Assembly: GCA_035236585.1 (NCBI GenBank)
Contig: CP141133.1
Location: 45,711,729 to 45,775,728, forward strand
Direction of reading: 5' to 3'
Origin: Warburgia ugandensis
Taxonomy: Eukaryota > Streptophyta > Magnoliopsida > Canellales > Canellaceae
Length of the DNA stretch: 64,000 nucleotides
Each line of letters starts with the position of its first letter. Within the stretch, counting starts at the first letter, position 1. A program made the position numbers and the translations under genes. The notes under the pieces were generated by a model, which saw only the letters and a program-made list of their open reading frames with translations, was not told the origin of the DNA and made no database searches. Positions 12,336-24,522 of the stretch are shown one piece after another.

Positions 12336-14496
12336 TGTTAATTATTTTTTTGCAAGTGTGATAAGTGTTTAATTTTGCCAAAAGACCCCTAATTTAGCAT
12401 TTAATTAGACCATCTAACTTATCAATTTGATGATTTTTAGATAAAATATGAAATTTAGCTCAAATTGATCATCCAATTGTAAATTGTCAAAATTTATGGT
12501 TAGATGATCATTTGAGCTAATCAAATGCTTAATGTATGGTTTAGATAACTCTAATATAGTCTTTGGTCTTACAGATCAACTAAAGGATGGTTGGATGGCT
12601 TAGGTCGTTATTCAATGTTGCAAATTGATCAAAAGAGGCATGGATGGATCATATTTAATTTCACCAGTACAGATCATTTTGAAGATCAATAAGGCAAGTA
12701 TTGAAGGTTTCCTAATAGAAGAAGAGTCCTAATAAAAAAAGGACTATAGATGATATTTTGGGAAGAAGGGAAAGTTTCCGAAGAGGAAACTAACTCTTAA
12801 GGGAAAGAGGGGGAAAAGAGATAACAGAGGGGAAAAATTATAAGAAGAGCCATGGAAGTCCTGGGGGAGTTTTTCTTGTAGTTGGTTTTGTTACCCTTTG
12901 GCTAGCGTTTCCTTTTCTTTGTCAATTTTGCAGTTTCATAGTCATTCATTCCATATCTCCCATCTTTGCTTCTATTCTGTTTCTTGTTTACTTCATCGTT
13001 GTTTTTACTTCTTTCTTCTGGCTTTCTTAAGTACAGCCAGCCCTCTTCCATCGTAGCAACACCCATCTTCGAAGGCGTTGTTTCCATCTCTGTACCGTTT
13101 CCATCTTCCACTTTACATTCCTAGTCCATCACTAACCTATCATCGCCCCCGTCACTGCACTTCCCTTCTATCTCCAGCCTGACAAAACAATCTAGCTCTG
13201 TTCTTCCTCTCTCTTTTCCTAGTAGTTCACCCAAATCCTCATCGCACCCTCTCTTTGCTTCACTCCCCAGTTGGGTTCTCCAGTCATTTTTTATTCTGTT
13301 CTACCCCAAGCAACCCATTTGCCCATCTGAACCAGCTCGACATGACGATCCCTCCACCTTGCTCACAACCAGATTGGGCTAGTTTCGTTGCTCTACAAAG
13401 ATCACTACCAAGCCAGGTTGCACTAGTCTGCTCAGATCGTCCTGTCTGCCATGCTTCACGACAATCCTCCACCGCCAAGAGACCATTCCCTTTGCTCTCT
13501 CTCCCTCAACTGGATGACGCACTAAAGCTTCCATGTTTGCCAACCGTTACCAACCTAGCTGGTCTGTTTCCCCTTCCTCAGCACCGGTGAAACCAAATCA
13601 CCGGCTTCACCCCATTTCATCTCCCACACCGGCCAGACAGCCCAACCATTCTTTCTCTGTTCTTCCATGACACCTACCCTGCAGCATTCTAGTTTGCCCG
13701 CTATCCAGAAGCTGGCACCACAGTCTCCACCTTCACCGGCAATCGTGTTCGGCGTGTTTACAGAAATTTTAAGGAACTTTCAGGGAAAATTCCCTTTTTG
13801 CCCTTAGTAGAAAATTTTTATTTACAATTTTGTCCTTATCTGCATTATATTTTATCCCCATTCTATTTTTCTAGCAAACTATATTATTTTCAATTAATCC
13901 AGGAACTCTTTTATCTATCCATGATTAACTGAATCAATGGTTCTGGTTTAATTTTAATAGATCTTCAATTACTTATCTGTTTCAATTCCAAGTTTTAATT
14001 AACTTTCAGATCTAGGTTATAGGACAATTTAAAGCACTTTTACTGTTCTTTATCATTAATATGATAATTTAAAATTAGATATGAGCCATTAAATCTCAAA
14101 CTTCTTATTTAGCCTAGATATCTCAGAATTTTTAGAATCTGCCTAATCGCTTTGGTGGATAATTAATCAAAAGTGCTATAAATATGTTGATGAAGGATGA
14201 TCACTATTTATGAGACTTGATCTGTAGAATTTGAAGATAAGCAGTCTAGGGAAGTGGAATTTTCTTAATTTTTTAGTTAAATTTGTGTTTTCTTTGGATT
14301 AGACCTTTGTAATTTCATTGTTAAATCGAATCTAAAGTCTATTTTCTTTCTGCTAATTTTTGTCAATTAATTTTAATTTTTAAATAGTCAAATTTTATTA
14401 AAAACTCCAATTTATAAAAGTGCGTCCCTATGGGATTAACTCGTACTTGCGTTAGCTATACCACAATAGCTCGTGCACTTGTGAAAAACATCAACA
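12336..14496 (-). repeat. 5' LTR of Athila fossil
   Basis: A 2161-bp LTR that starts (minus strand) TGTTGATGTTTTTCACAAG at 14496 and ends TTAACA at 12336, next to the primer site. The C/T-rich stretch (plus strand) at 12880-13740 gives open frames on both strands that I do not take as genes. It is the mirror image of the plus-strand LTR that begins at 14497. Confidence 0.75.
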
Positions 14497-16662
14497 AAGT
14501 GCATAGGCTATTGTAGTGTAGCATGTGCAAGTACGAATCAATCCCACAGGGAGTTGCTTTAAGAATTTGTAGTTTTAATAAAATTTAATTGTTCAAAAAT
14601 TAAAATTAAATAACAAAAGTTAATAAAAGGTGCATTAGGCTTAAGATATAATTAAACCAATTCGAAAAGACAGCAATTTAACTAAAGAAACATGAAAAAT
14701 CTACTCCCCTGGACTGATTATCATCAAATTCTTTAGATTTGGTCTCATAAACTTTGATCAGCCTTTATCAGTCTCTTCCTAGTACTTCTAATTAAGGATC
14801 CATCAGATGGATTAGGCAGATTCAAAAAAAATCTAAGAGATCTAGGCTAGAAAAGAAATTTGAGATTTGGACGGTTTAGATCACTTTCTGAATTTTAGAG
14901 TAAAGATCAAAGATGTTAAGGCTAACCTATTGATTAAGTTAAGCCTTAATTAAATCAGTTTAGATTATATAGCTCCTGGATAACAAATCATAGATAATAA
15001 AATGGGAATAGCAGCAAGGACACATAGGTAATTAAAAAGAGGACATAGATGAAATTAAAGAAAATTTGGTGAGGGCAAAAATGGAATTTTTGCTGAAACT
15101 TTCTTTTTCTCGTAAACTAAATTTCGAGTGAAATAGAGGATGAAGAAGATGACGATTGTTGGAGAAGATGGAGAAGCCGGGAAAGGAAAGTGATCGGTGA
15201 ATACAGGTGGTGCACGCCTGGGCTTTGCGGTACCGGCTTGGACACGGGGAGATGACGGTGCTGGACCAGCTCAGTGCTAAGGAAGACGATGACTTGTCTG
15301 TGCTGGGGATGGTGACGATGAAGCTGTGGAAGCAAATTGGGCCAAGTAGTGCTGGGGTAGTGAAGCTTGGAGCAGAAAGATGCAAGAGGGGATGGAAGTG
15401 TCAAGCTGGAGTGAAGAGGACGACGGGGAAGAATGCCATCCAGTGCCATGGAACAGAGGTGGCAGACGCGAGTGAAATTGGGTGGTGCGTGGATCAAAAC
15501 AGAAATGGGGGAAAGAAAAAGAAAAAAACCGATGAAAAAATAGAGGATGGGTGCTGGTTTGGGTTGAGAAGGAGAAAAAGAGGGGATACAGTGGTGGGGC
15601 GATGGATGAGCGGTGAAGTGGAGTTTGGGTTCTGGTGTGGAGGCGCAATGGAGAGAGGTGCGAACAGAGGTGGGACTAAATGGCGTGCCTTGCCTGCTTA
15701 ACTGGTGGGCTTATGATGGGAGGTACGGTGCGTGGTGGATTGGGGGACTAGTGATGGGATCGGGTGAATAGGGAACCAAAGACACCAGTGCTGATTGGAG
15801 ACGAAGAAGATGGTTCTAGAGATGGTTGGGCAATAGTTGGGCTTGAACAAACAAAAGAGAAGTGGGCAGTGGGTTTGCCTGTAGGAAGAGGGAGAGCCGG
15901 TGCGGTGTTGAACGGACTGGGGAGGTGGTGTGGTAGAAGGTAACAGTTGCTGTGAACTGATAGAGAGATGGGGGTTGACGGAGAGGAAGCTGGAAGTTGG
16001 GAGTTGACTGGGAAAAGAGATGGTGATCAGGTCTAGTGCGGTAACAAAGAATAGAAATGAGCGGGAGAGCGTGGCTATGAACGTGAAAGAGAAGTGGAAA
16101 TAGTAAAGGAAAACAAACTAATTGGAAAGACGGAAAATGAAGAATAGAAATAAGCAAGCAAAGGAAAAATAAACGAAAACAACCAGTGTTGCCCCCCCTC
16201 TCCCCTTGAGCTCCACAGTTCCCTTTTATAGAGTCCTCCTAATTTCTTCTTTCCCTCTTTCTTATCCTTTTGGAGTTAGTTTCCTGCTAGGAAACTTCCT
16301 CTTCATTCCAAATCTTATCCATGATCTCCTCTCCTTATTAGAACTATTTTCTTTTAGAAAACCATCTCCTCTTGCCTTATTGATCTTCAAGATGATTTGC
16401 ATCGTTGAAATTTGATCTGATCCATTCAAGCATATTTTGTTTGGTCTGCAAAACAACAGACAAAATTAAAGTCATCTGAACCGTACATTATACCCCTGAT
16501 TAGCTCTGATGATCATTTGACTGTTATTTTTGACCAATTAATGATTGGATGATCAATTAGGGCTAAAATAAAAATTTAATTAAAAATTACAATTTTGATT
16601 AGTTAGATGATCTAATTGAATGTTAAATTAGGGGTATTTTGGCCAAAATTAAACACTTAACA
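14497..16662 (+). repeat. Plus-strand Athila LTR, head to head with the previous one
   Basis: Starts AAGTGCATAGGCTATTG, equal to the Athila LTR from about its 18th base, and runs to TTAACA at 16662 after the family's closing block AAATTAAACACTTA. About 2166 bp long, the same length as the minus-strand LTR. It carries a G/A-rich stretch at 15120-16120. No primer site or coding sequence follows, so it looks like a solo LTR or a leftover of an older element into which the minus-strand Athila inserted. Confidence 0.7.
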
Positions 16663-16788
16663 GTTTGTATCTTGTCAAAGCTCATTGTCTAAACTCAGGA
16701 AATCCCAATTCCTATAGTTACTAACTTAACATCTATACTTCATCTTCTAATTTGAGTTGTTCTCCCTTCAAAACTGATCCTTCAAATA

Positions 16789-16819
16789 TGAGATATTGTA
16801 ATCAATTTACAATATATCA
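16789..16819 (-). other. Conserved LTR hairpin, old minus-strand LTR
   Basis: ATATTGTAA and TTACAATAT pair perfectly over 9 bp with a 5-base loop. The outer TGAG/ATCA bases pair at three of four positions. Same place in the LTR as the other hairpins, with different sequence. Confidence 0.6.
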
Positions 16820-16967
16820 CCAAGCATGTGATTGTGTAAGTGGAATAAGATGCATTTGTGGAGTATAATTCATAATTTACAAAAATAAGTTCTTTCTAAC
16901 AAATATTCACATTTGGACAAAATCATGCTATTTCAACTTATAATGCTTCTATCAAAATCATGAGTTC

Positions 16968-17139
16968 ACAAAATATATGTCCAGTAAGAATGAAATAAAA
17001 TCATATACAATCATGATACAAATCTAAAATACATTTCTGTCAAAACAATCCAGTACACAAAATCATATGTCCAATAAGAAATCCAATTGCATCATATACA
17101 ATCTTGAAACAAATCTAAAATGCATTTCTGGCAAAACAT
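16968..17139. repeat. Tandem duplication, two units of about 88 bp
   Basis: CACAAAAT..ATGTCC starts at 16968 and again at 17056, and both units continue through ACAAATCTAAAAT and CATTTCTG. Diverged, so old; it lies inside the minus-strand Tekay LTR. Confidence 0.7.
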
Positions 17140-19261
17140 GTCATTTCAAATCAACTACTGATCACTGAACAAAATCACAAATCATGCGTGAAATACACAA
17201 CTATTCCAAATTTTCATATGTTTAGAAGTTGATATCAAGATTTGAAATCATGAGCAATTTCAAATCACATTTCTTTTGCAAACATTGAAAATGCTGATGA
17301 TTTTTCAAATCATAACATATATAGCTAAGTATTGAGGTTGTTCATATCTATAACACATCAAATCACATAATACCATGTAACTAAGCAGTATGGTAGTGCC
17401 CTACCTCTAACTATAAAAGCCATTGTGGTCTAATCATCACGAAGATAACCATATGTAATGACATGTCATCACTAAGGGTACACAATGCATGTAGTGACCC
17501 ACTGCCAAGTCTAAGATTGTTTGTGAATACAGCACAAGCTACATCACTCCTCATGGGGACATGGATCACTTAGCTGCATGCCTTCCCATGATGCACCCAA
17601 CATAATCACTAGCCATTTCAGGGCACGTTATCTAATTTAATGGAAGGGGCCAATCTACACTTGCTAGTATAGTGACCAATAGGCAAATATGCCTATCACA
17701 CTGAACTACATCCTCACTCATTGGTAAAATATAGGTACATATGTACCCTAATAATATCAAATCACATTTACTTAGAAGCTTGCCAATGCTCTCAATACCT
17801 GCCTTCTCTAAATTACAATAACACATAGTTTGCAAATCATCGATTCATATAATAAACAGTATGAGCATTTAAAACAATGTCTAATCTTGACACATGATTG
17901 CATTTCCATTAAGCATATAACATTGAAATCATATTTTCAAATCCAAAACAAGTCATACATAGAATATTGATTTTGTAAACATTCAGAACTCGTGCATTAA
18001 AATTTAGTTTTCACAACATATTATAAATAATCACATTTCTCAAATATTTTATCATTTACATGAAATGAATTTATCAAAACTTAGCAATCTTAAATTCCAA
18101 CATGCAATTTAAATCCATCTACCTCTAATCAAAAGATTCTGATATTCGAGCGTGATAATTATCCAATCCACTTATTGATTGGTGATTAAGATTTATTGAT
18201 AAGAGATTTTATCCTTGATCAATCATAAATTTATGAAACATACACACATTTTGATTATAATTCCTCATAGATTATAGTCTAGATCTTTCGTGATTATCCA
18301 CCAATTAGTGTGATCATGATCATTTAATATGTTGATAAGTCTTTCTCATCTTTGGATCATCGAACATATCTCCAACGATTGTTGGAAACCTATATATGCA
18401 TCATTAATTATCTATCAACGGCCTAGATCATCTTATAAGCTTCTAAACTTTTTAATCGGCGCTATCACAAGTTGCTATCTTCGTGAATTAGCAGTTTTGA
18501 TCATCAATCAACATTGTAATCAAGATTTTGGATGGTTAGATCTATGATCAAGTGTCATAAGTCACTGTTGGTGGTTGGATCTTAGTTTTTCCCATCCAAT
18601 GGCCTGATTTTGACCATTATGCAAAATTAGTACCATAGGGGTTCTGATCCAAGCATTGAGTAATGATTTGATAGTCCACATTCATCGAGGACTAGATAAC
18701 AACCTTATATCAACATTATACCTTGAGTATTGACATCTTCGACACAAATATGAGATCTCATCAAGGCATGTATAGTTGGATCTATGTGTATTGTTCGTCA
18801 ATAGTCACGAATCGAGCCATCTAATGATTGATAGTTGTTGGATCTCATCATTCACTATCTGATCTAACATTTTCAACTAGGGATCAAAGAAATTTCAAAG
18901 GAATTTTGAAAAGAAACCCTCAATCTATCATGTGCAAGTATGGTTAGAAGAATAGAAGGAAAATTAGTGGAGTTCTTACCCAATTCATGTCTTTCGAGAA
19001 AAACACATCACCTAAGAAGATGGTTTGAAGTTGCTTCCCAGAGCCAGGCTGTCACAGTCATTGTGTGCCTCTCTTTCACTGGATCATTGAATGACCAAAG
19101 GGCTTTTGCTCCTCTTGCAATGGTGAAGAAGATGAATGGCTTTGATCATTGCCATCATTGTATTTGTCTAATCATTTTACTGATAGAAAAATCCTTATTC
19201 CTCCTTTCTTCGTCGACATTAATGGAAGATCGGAGAATAGGGTGGAATATCGATGTTGCAT

Positions 19262-19262
19262 T

Positions 19263-19311
<49 letters not shown>
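19262..19311. repeat. CT/GA microsatellite
   Basis: An uninterrupted run of about 25 CT units on the plus strand. It makes three overlapping low-complexity open frames (LSLSLS, REREREREREREs) that are not genes. Confidence 0.95.
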
Positions 19312-19315
<4 letters not shown>

Positions 19316-19502
19316 CCCTTTTTTCTTCTCCCTCTCCTTCTGCATCACTTTTCATGTTTCCATATTTTTTTATTCTTTATGTCGTTTTCATTTTTCAATT
19401 AAAAGGGGGTGCCATTATCCATTTTGGCCCCTCATTTAAGTAATACTATATATATTTAATTGTTTTTAATTTTAGTTATTTATTTCTTTTAAGGTTGTTA
19501 TA

Positions 19503-20704
19503 ATGGTGGCTAGAGACATCATCATTCCTAATGATCGAGTCTAACTACTTTTGTTGCAGACTTCACGAGTGGAGCCCATTGAGTGAATTTACTAAAATGC
19601 TTCTTGTTAAAATATTCAATCTTTTTTCTTCCGAACTTTGATTTTAGCTTTCTTAGTTCCATTAGAAAGCTTTTTCTACATATAATTCCAAATATTGAGG
19701 TTTTGGGGGTCAACTTGATGTCTTTCAAAATATCATTTCCACAAAAACCCAAAACATAGAAATCTAAATTTGCATTTCATTAAAAAAAATAATGGTAAGA
19801 AATTACGTGAAATAGAATTCATATTGCAAGTAGGCTACTTTTCAATTGGTTGACTATTAGGGATTATTACTAAAAGAATTTCTTTGAGCTAAAGGAAGCT
19901 AGTTAGTTGCCACAAAGACTTAGCTAATTGATATTCCAATAAAGTGAGTTTCAATCTTTTGGGTGGAAAGCTAGTCAATTGTTATTCAACACATCTTAGG
20001 ATATTCAAATTTCAAATCAAGCTGCCAAGCACATCCAATCAACTACCATCTCAAACCAGTTGAATGTTGGAGTTTATTTGTTCAAGATTGTCACTCTATC
20101 TAGAAAATTTTAACTTCTAACATATGTTTTTGAGCTCCAATGGTTGATTTGTAATAGATCTATTGGCATGTACACTATAAATTGAAGACTAATATGAAGA
20201 CTCAAACAATAATTAACAATCAATCAAGTAAATCTCACAAGAAATCATCTCCAAGCTCATAGTTTTAGTTCTTTCAGTCTTTATGTAAAATATTTTCTCT
20301 CTTAATCTTATTCTTTTAGTGTAAACCTCAAAGAGAGATTCTCTTTTATTTTTAGTTGCATCTTTGTATTTAAAGGACAAGATTTCTCTCATCTTATTTT
20401 TGAAGGTGAAATTTAAGCATTAGTTAAAAGGAGCTTATGCAAATGCATCTTATAGGTATTAGTGAAACTCAAAGTATGATTACTATGAGAAAGTAAAAAT
20501 CTTATAGGGACAAGGGGAACTCAATCTAAGACACAACTTATCCCTTGTGTCTTGGTCTCTTTGTGCCACACTAATTCATTTGAAAAGTTTTGTTTTCCAC
20601 TTAAGCACTTGTTTTCAAAGTTTGGAAAAACTTTTAAAAGGTGATTTGTGTCCAAATCACCCTTTCCACCCTCAAGACTAAGAAGACTATATACATAAAA
20701 ACTT
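19503..20704 (+). repeat. Probable SIRE-like Ty1/copia LTR remnant
   Basis: Non-coding. It has short GTTGACTA and CTAGTCAATTG-type words, a TATA box (ACTATAAATTGAAG near 20174), then a leader (AATCAATCAAGTAAATC) and a closing stretch (AAGGTGATTTGTGTCCAAATCACC) of the kind seen in SIRE-like LTRs. It resembles the LTR at 31176-33350 in style more than in exact sequence. The 5' boundary is unclear. Confidence 0.35.
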
Positions 20705-21643
20705 TTTGACTATACCCTCAATTTTGGGCTATTTTCTATGTATTATATTATACTTTTAATAGAAATAAAATTACGAATTTAATTCTATGAAAGTGATCCC
20801 TTTGAAAACTCAAAATTTGGACTTGGAACTATCAAATTTGGAATATACATGTTGATACGATTCCAACAACAGTAATTTTGCACAAAATAGAGATTGGAGT
20901 GGAAAAATTCAAAAGTTTTACTAATTTAGAGGGGGCTAAAATTGATAATGGCACCCCTTATTTTTGTCTTTTGTGGATGAAGTGATTGAAAACGAAATGA
21001 AATGAGGGGGGGACGCCGGGAAGAGGAATCCCTAGATGCTCACCCCCTTCCTTTTGATCTCCCATCTTTTTGTCACAAGCATCAGTGTGTAGCCCCATGC
21101 TAGTTGGAATTGCCTGGCACAGTGCGTACAGCCCTCCCCCCACATCTTATCTCCCCTTTTTCCTCTCCCTTTTCCATGACGTATAGGGGGAAACCCTTCC
21201 CTTGTTTCTCCCTCTCTAGTTTACATACCCACTAGAGCAAACACGCTGGCTATTCCCTCCCCCTGTTTTCCTTCCCTGCTTTTCCCTTATAGTGGCTCAC
21301 AGCCTCAGCTAATCTTCCTTCATTGATGCTAATAGAGACCCAGGGAAAACTTGAGATCTCTGGCACTAGCAACATAGAGGAGGCCCACATCTTCCCCCTC
21401 TAGCGGTTTCATCTATGCTTGCTAAAGATCGCTTCCCCCCTTTTCTTCTCCCTTCCACTGGCACGATTTGGCCAAGGAGTAGGCCACCATCGGAACCCCC
21501 CACCCAACCCCACCCCTCCCCCTGGTTCGATTACCTTCCACTAGCACAGCCAACTGGCCAGTTGTGAGGACTACTTAACCCTTCCTTCTTCTTGCCCCCC
21601 CCAAACGGTTAGGTTTCATGGCAAGGCAGGTGGTTTGACATGC

Positions 21644-21648
21644 CTATG
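21644..21648 (+). repeat. Target-site duplication of LTR-B, left copy
   Basis: CTATG directly before TGTAATAACC; partner TTATG at 24518-24522. Confidence 0.6.
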
Positions 21649-21745
21649 TGTAATAACCCAAATAATTAATAATTTAATAATAATAATAAAAGGGGTAAAT
21701 TGGTAAATTCACGTGGGCCTACAGGGCGTGGGACCCACGATGAGG

Positions 21746-21754
21746 CTATAAAAG
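21746..21754 (+). promoter_or_regulatory. TATA box of LTR-B
   Basis: CTATAAAAG, about 100 bp inside the LTR start, followed by a C-rich stretch. This is the likely core promoter of the element's own transcript. Confidence 0.65.
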
Positions 21755-24082
21755 CCTGCCCTGTCTTTTGTACGGCCAAACTATTCACCTCGGATTTCGT
21801 GTTGATGACGTAGGGCAACGACGTGGAACTCCCCTAGCAGGCGCACGCAGTGACGATCTAACCACGGTAGACCACCCTCCACCATTTTCCTTATTTTTCT
21901 TATAGTTTTCATCGTTTTAACGCCAGAAAGCGGTGTGGATCGCTGTTTTCCGGTGAACTAATAGGCGTTACTATTCTTGTTAAAGTAAACCAATGAAACG
22001 ACATCAGATCCTGATCTAAACCACTCATCTTGTGCGTTGTAACATGAAGAACAATCCCATGAATTTTCTTGGTGATTGAACGGCTAGGGATGCCGAAAAA
22101 CTCATAAAACAGTAGATGGAGAAATTTTAGGGACGTGACAAAAATTGTGTAAAAACACTAGAAAATGACAGAGTTGGTTGAAAAGGTGCTTGAAAATGGG
22201 ATCTACGTGAAAATCTAGGCAAAACGGTGCAAAAATTGCACCATTTGGACACCTGAGCGTCGCCGGCAGTGATCGGAGTCCGGCTGTCTTCTTCGGTGGC
22301 GGCAACCGTTGGTGACACGTGTCACCCCCTGTCGCATGCCACGTAGGCACCACGTAGGTTCCACATAGGTGCCACGCATGCAGATGGCATGCGCCCGACG
22401 CACAACGCCACGCGACATCATGCGCGCAGCACCCGCGCTCCACATGCACCACACCTGCACGCCACGTGGGCTACATGCGGCACCACACGCAACGTGCCAC
22501 GCGCACAGTACGCACGCCCGCACACGCTAGTAGTACACGTGCGTGCAGCTCACCAATGCATGCCCATGCATGGGCGCGCAAGAAACGACACACGCGCATG
22601 AGGACGACGCACGTGCCCGCACAAAGTTAACGCACGTGCCCGCACAAAGTTAACGCACGCGCAGCGTGTCCGTGCATGCGCCCGCACAAAGACAGCGCAT
22701 ACACGCATAACGTCCACACGAAGTTGACGCACGCGCACATGCGTCTGTGTCAACTACACGTGCGACGCATGATTTTTGGGATTTTTTGGGTCCTTTGACC
22801 GTCTAGTTATAAAAACTTGATTTTTAGGAGCTATAGAGGTCCAAATTGAGATCAGAAAGAGGCGTTGCTACCGTATCGACGGCGTGGACCCAGATTTGAC
22901 TTGAAAATCTAACTTTAAATTCCTTTTTAAGGGTTAAACCACTGAATGTAGTGAGATAATCTCAATCAAGCTAATCAATAGATGATTAGGCCTTAGATCT
23001 TGATAGTATACATCAAATGTGAGATAACCTAGGGGATTAAAGAGATGAATGTCATTGAATTGCCAAATGATGGAGAATCTATGATGTAACAGGTACGTTA
23101 GAGTGCGCAACATGATATTTCCACGCGGTTGATTGGAGCACTACATTTATTGAGGTAGGTGATTCCATTCAATTATTTCATGATTTTAGTAACCATGAGT
23201 GGATTTTTTTTAAAGCTTTGAGACATGTGTTTTATGTCTTCTCATGCACATAATTAGATCCCTATTTTCGTATTGTAACATGACTTTTCAATTTAATAAT
23301 AACAATGTATGCTGGGCTTTAATCGTGTTATTAGGATTATTTATAGCGCATTTACATGGTTTATAAGATTTATATCTTGTCGATGATTTATGATGGGTGC
23401 TTTCACTCGGTGGGTACTATGCTAGGAGGGTTGTAGGGTTGGCCACCTGCCCTCTGATTTTGTGATGATGATGATGATTAGACACTGCCCTAGAGTGATA
23501 TAGGGCCAGGTACATAGGGGTGGTATCATGGGTAGTCCCTCCTATGGGTCCGTTCCTTCCCATGGGGACGGAGAAAGTCTCTCATTTGGTGTCGACGGGG
23601 AGCGGCAGTGGTTTAGATCCTGATGGGGTTACTATTGCAGCATAGTAACCCATATAGTTTGTGCATGTTCCTATGACTTTATATGTAGGGTGAACTGGGG
23701 CAAGTCGGGCCTAGGCCGTGAGAGACTCCGGGGGCTGATGTGGGCTGCACGGGAGGGACCAAAGTTAGTATGGGTACACATCACCAGTGATTGAGTATAT
23801 TGGAGCATTTTGGTATAGTTTTGATACAGTGTTTTGTTATCCATGATTGCATGCATATTATCCCGTGGATATATACTAGTATGGTTTTGATGTACTTACC
23901 TTGTATTTTGATCATGCCTTGCATGCTATACTGATTTAACTCGACATCTGTTTTGTGAAAGTTGTAATTGCAAGCATTCAGTTATTTGACATGTTTTGAG
24001 TATGCTTCCTTTATGAGAATCCTATTGTAAATTTTTGTTAAACTTTATTTGAGTGTAATCACCCACACAAGCATAGCTTGTG

Positions 24083-24110
24083 GAGGCATTGCCTTGTTTT
24101 GCAATGCCTC
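24083..24110 (+). other. Conserved LTR hairpin, LTR-B
   Basis: GAGGCATTGC / GCAATGCCTC: a perfect 10-bp stem with an 8-base loop, right after the small stem CAAGC-ATA-GCTTG (24068-24080). Confidence 0.75.
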
Positions 24111-24517
24111 AGATTTGGAACGTGATAACAATAAGGGAAGCAGGCGGAGTAGCAGGGATTTGGAAGAAGACTGGAAGACCGTCCATCTCATTTCCTTAGA
24201 TGGAAATATTGTGGTGATTATGGATGGAACCTGGTGACGTTTGAATTGATTTATTATCATCTTTAATTAGCCCGTGTATTTATTGTGGTTTTTAATCGAG
24301 CATGCTTAGAGTATCAAGGTTTTAATGTTATTTATGATCACAGTTTTGAATGTAGTTGACCCTCGAAGTTTACGCTTTCAATAAATTCATTTAAAGCTGC
24401 GCTAAAGGTTCTATAATTTAAAATTTTAATTTTCAGGGATCCCGTCTATTTTCTTAAAACATATTATTATTATTATTATTTTATTTGGAAAAGTTTATAA
24501 AAACTCGAGGTGTCACA

Positions 24518-24522
24518 TTATG
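24518..24522 (+). repeat. Target-site duplication of LTR-B, right copy
   Basis: TTATG directly after GTGTCACA; partner CTATG at 21644-21648, four of five bases the same. Confidence 0.6.

Larger units (their letters stand above)
7034..14496 (-). mobile_element. Athila-type Ty3 retrotransposon (fossil, shortened)
   Basis: A minus-strand element: 5' LTR 14496-12336, aspartate-tRNA primer site, a leader of about 1.1 kb, gag, protease and the beginning of reverse transcriptase, then a partial 3' LTR from 8224. RNase H and integrase are not present. The copy is clearly broken, with more than a dozen breaks. The two LTRs differ a good deal, so it is old. Its protein stretches closely resemble the plus-strand Athila at 57.4-64.0 kb, so the two are one family. 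Confidence 0.8.
16663..19502 (-). repeat. Old Tekay-type LTR, minus strand
   Basis: The outer end is at 19502 (minus strand TATAACAACC, a decayed TGTAACAACC). The U3 block (gataatggcaccccc in element direction) lies at about 19402-19425 and a dinucleotide run downstream of the promoter position. The family hairpin is at 16789-16819. The inner end near 16663 is blurred. Rich in GATC-containing words at 18130-18860. No gene seen. Confidence 0.6.
21649..24517 (+). mobile_element. Solo Tekay-type LTR-B inside LTR-A
   Basis: 2869 bp from TGTAATAACCC to GAGGTGTCACA, flanked by CTATG (21644-21648) and TTATG (24518-24522), a 5-bp duplication with one change. It has a TATA box at 21747, a strikingly CpG- and ACGT-rich stretch at about 22310-22770, and the hairpin at 24083-24110. 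No internal element sequence is present, as expected after LTR-LTR recombination. Retained CpG and the near-perfect duplication suggest it is young. Confidence 0.8.

Noticed and set aside
15117-15701. Open frame of 164 codons on plus and frames of 117-126 codons on minus
   Set aside because: Purine-rich LTR sequence of an Athila; low-complexity translations, and the mirror LTR at 12.9-13.7 kb does not keep them.
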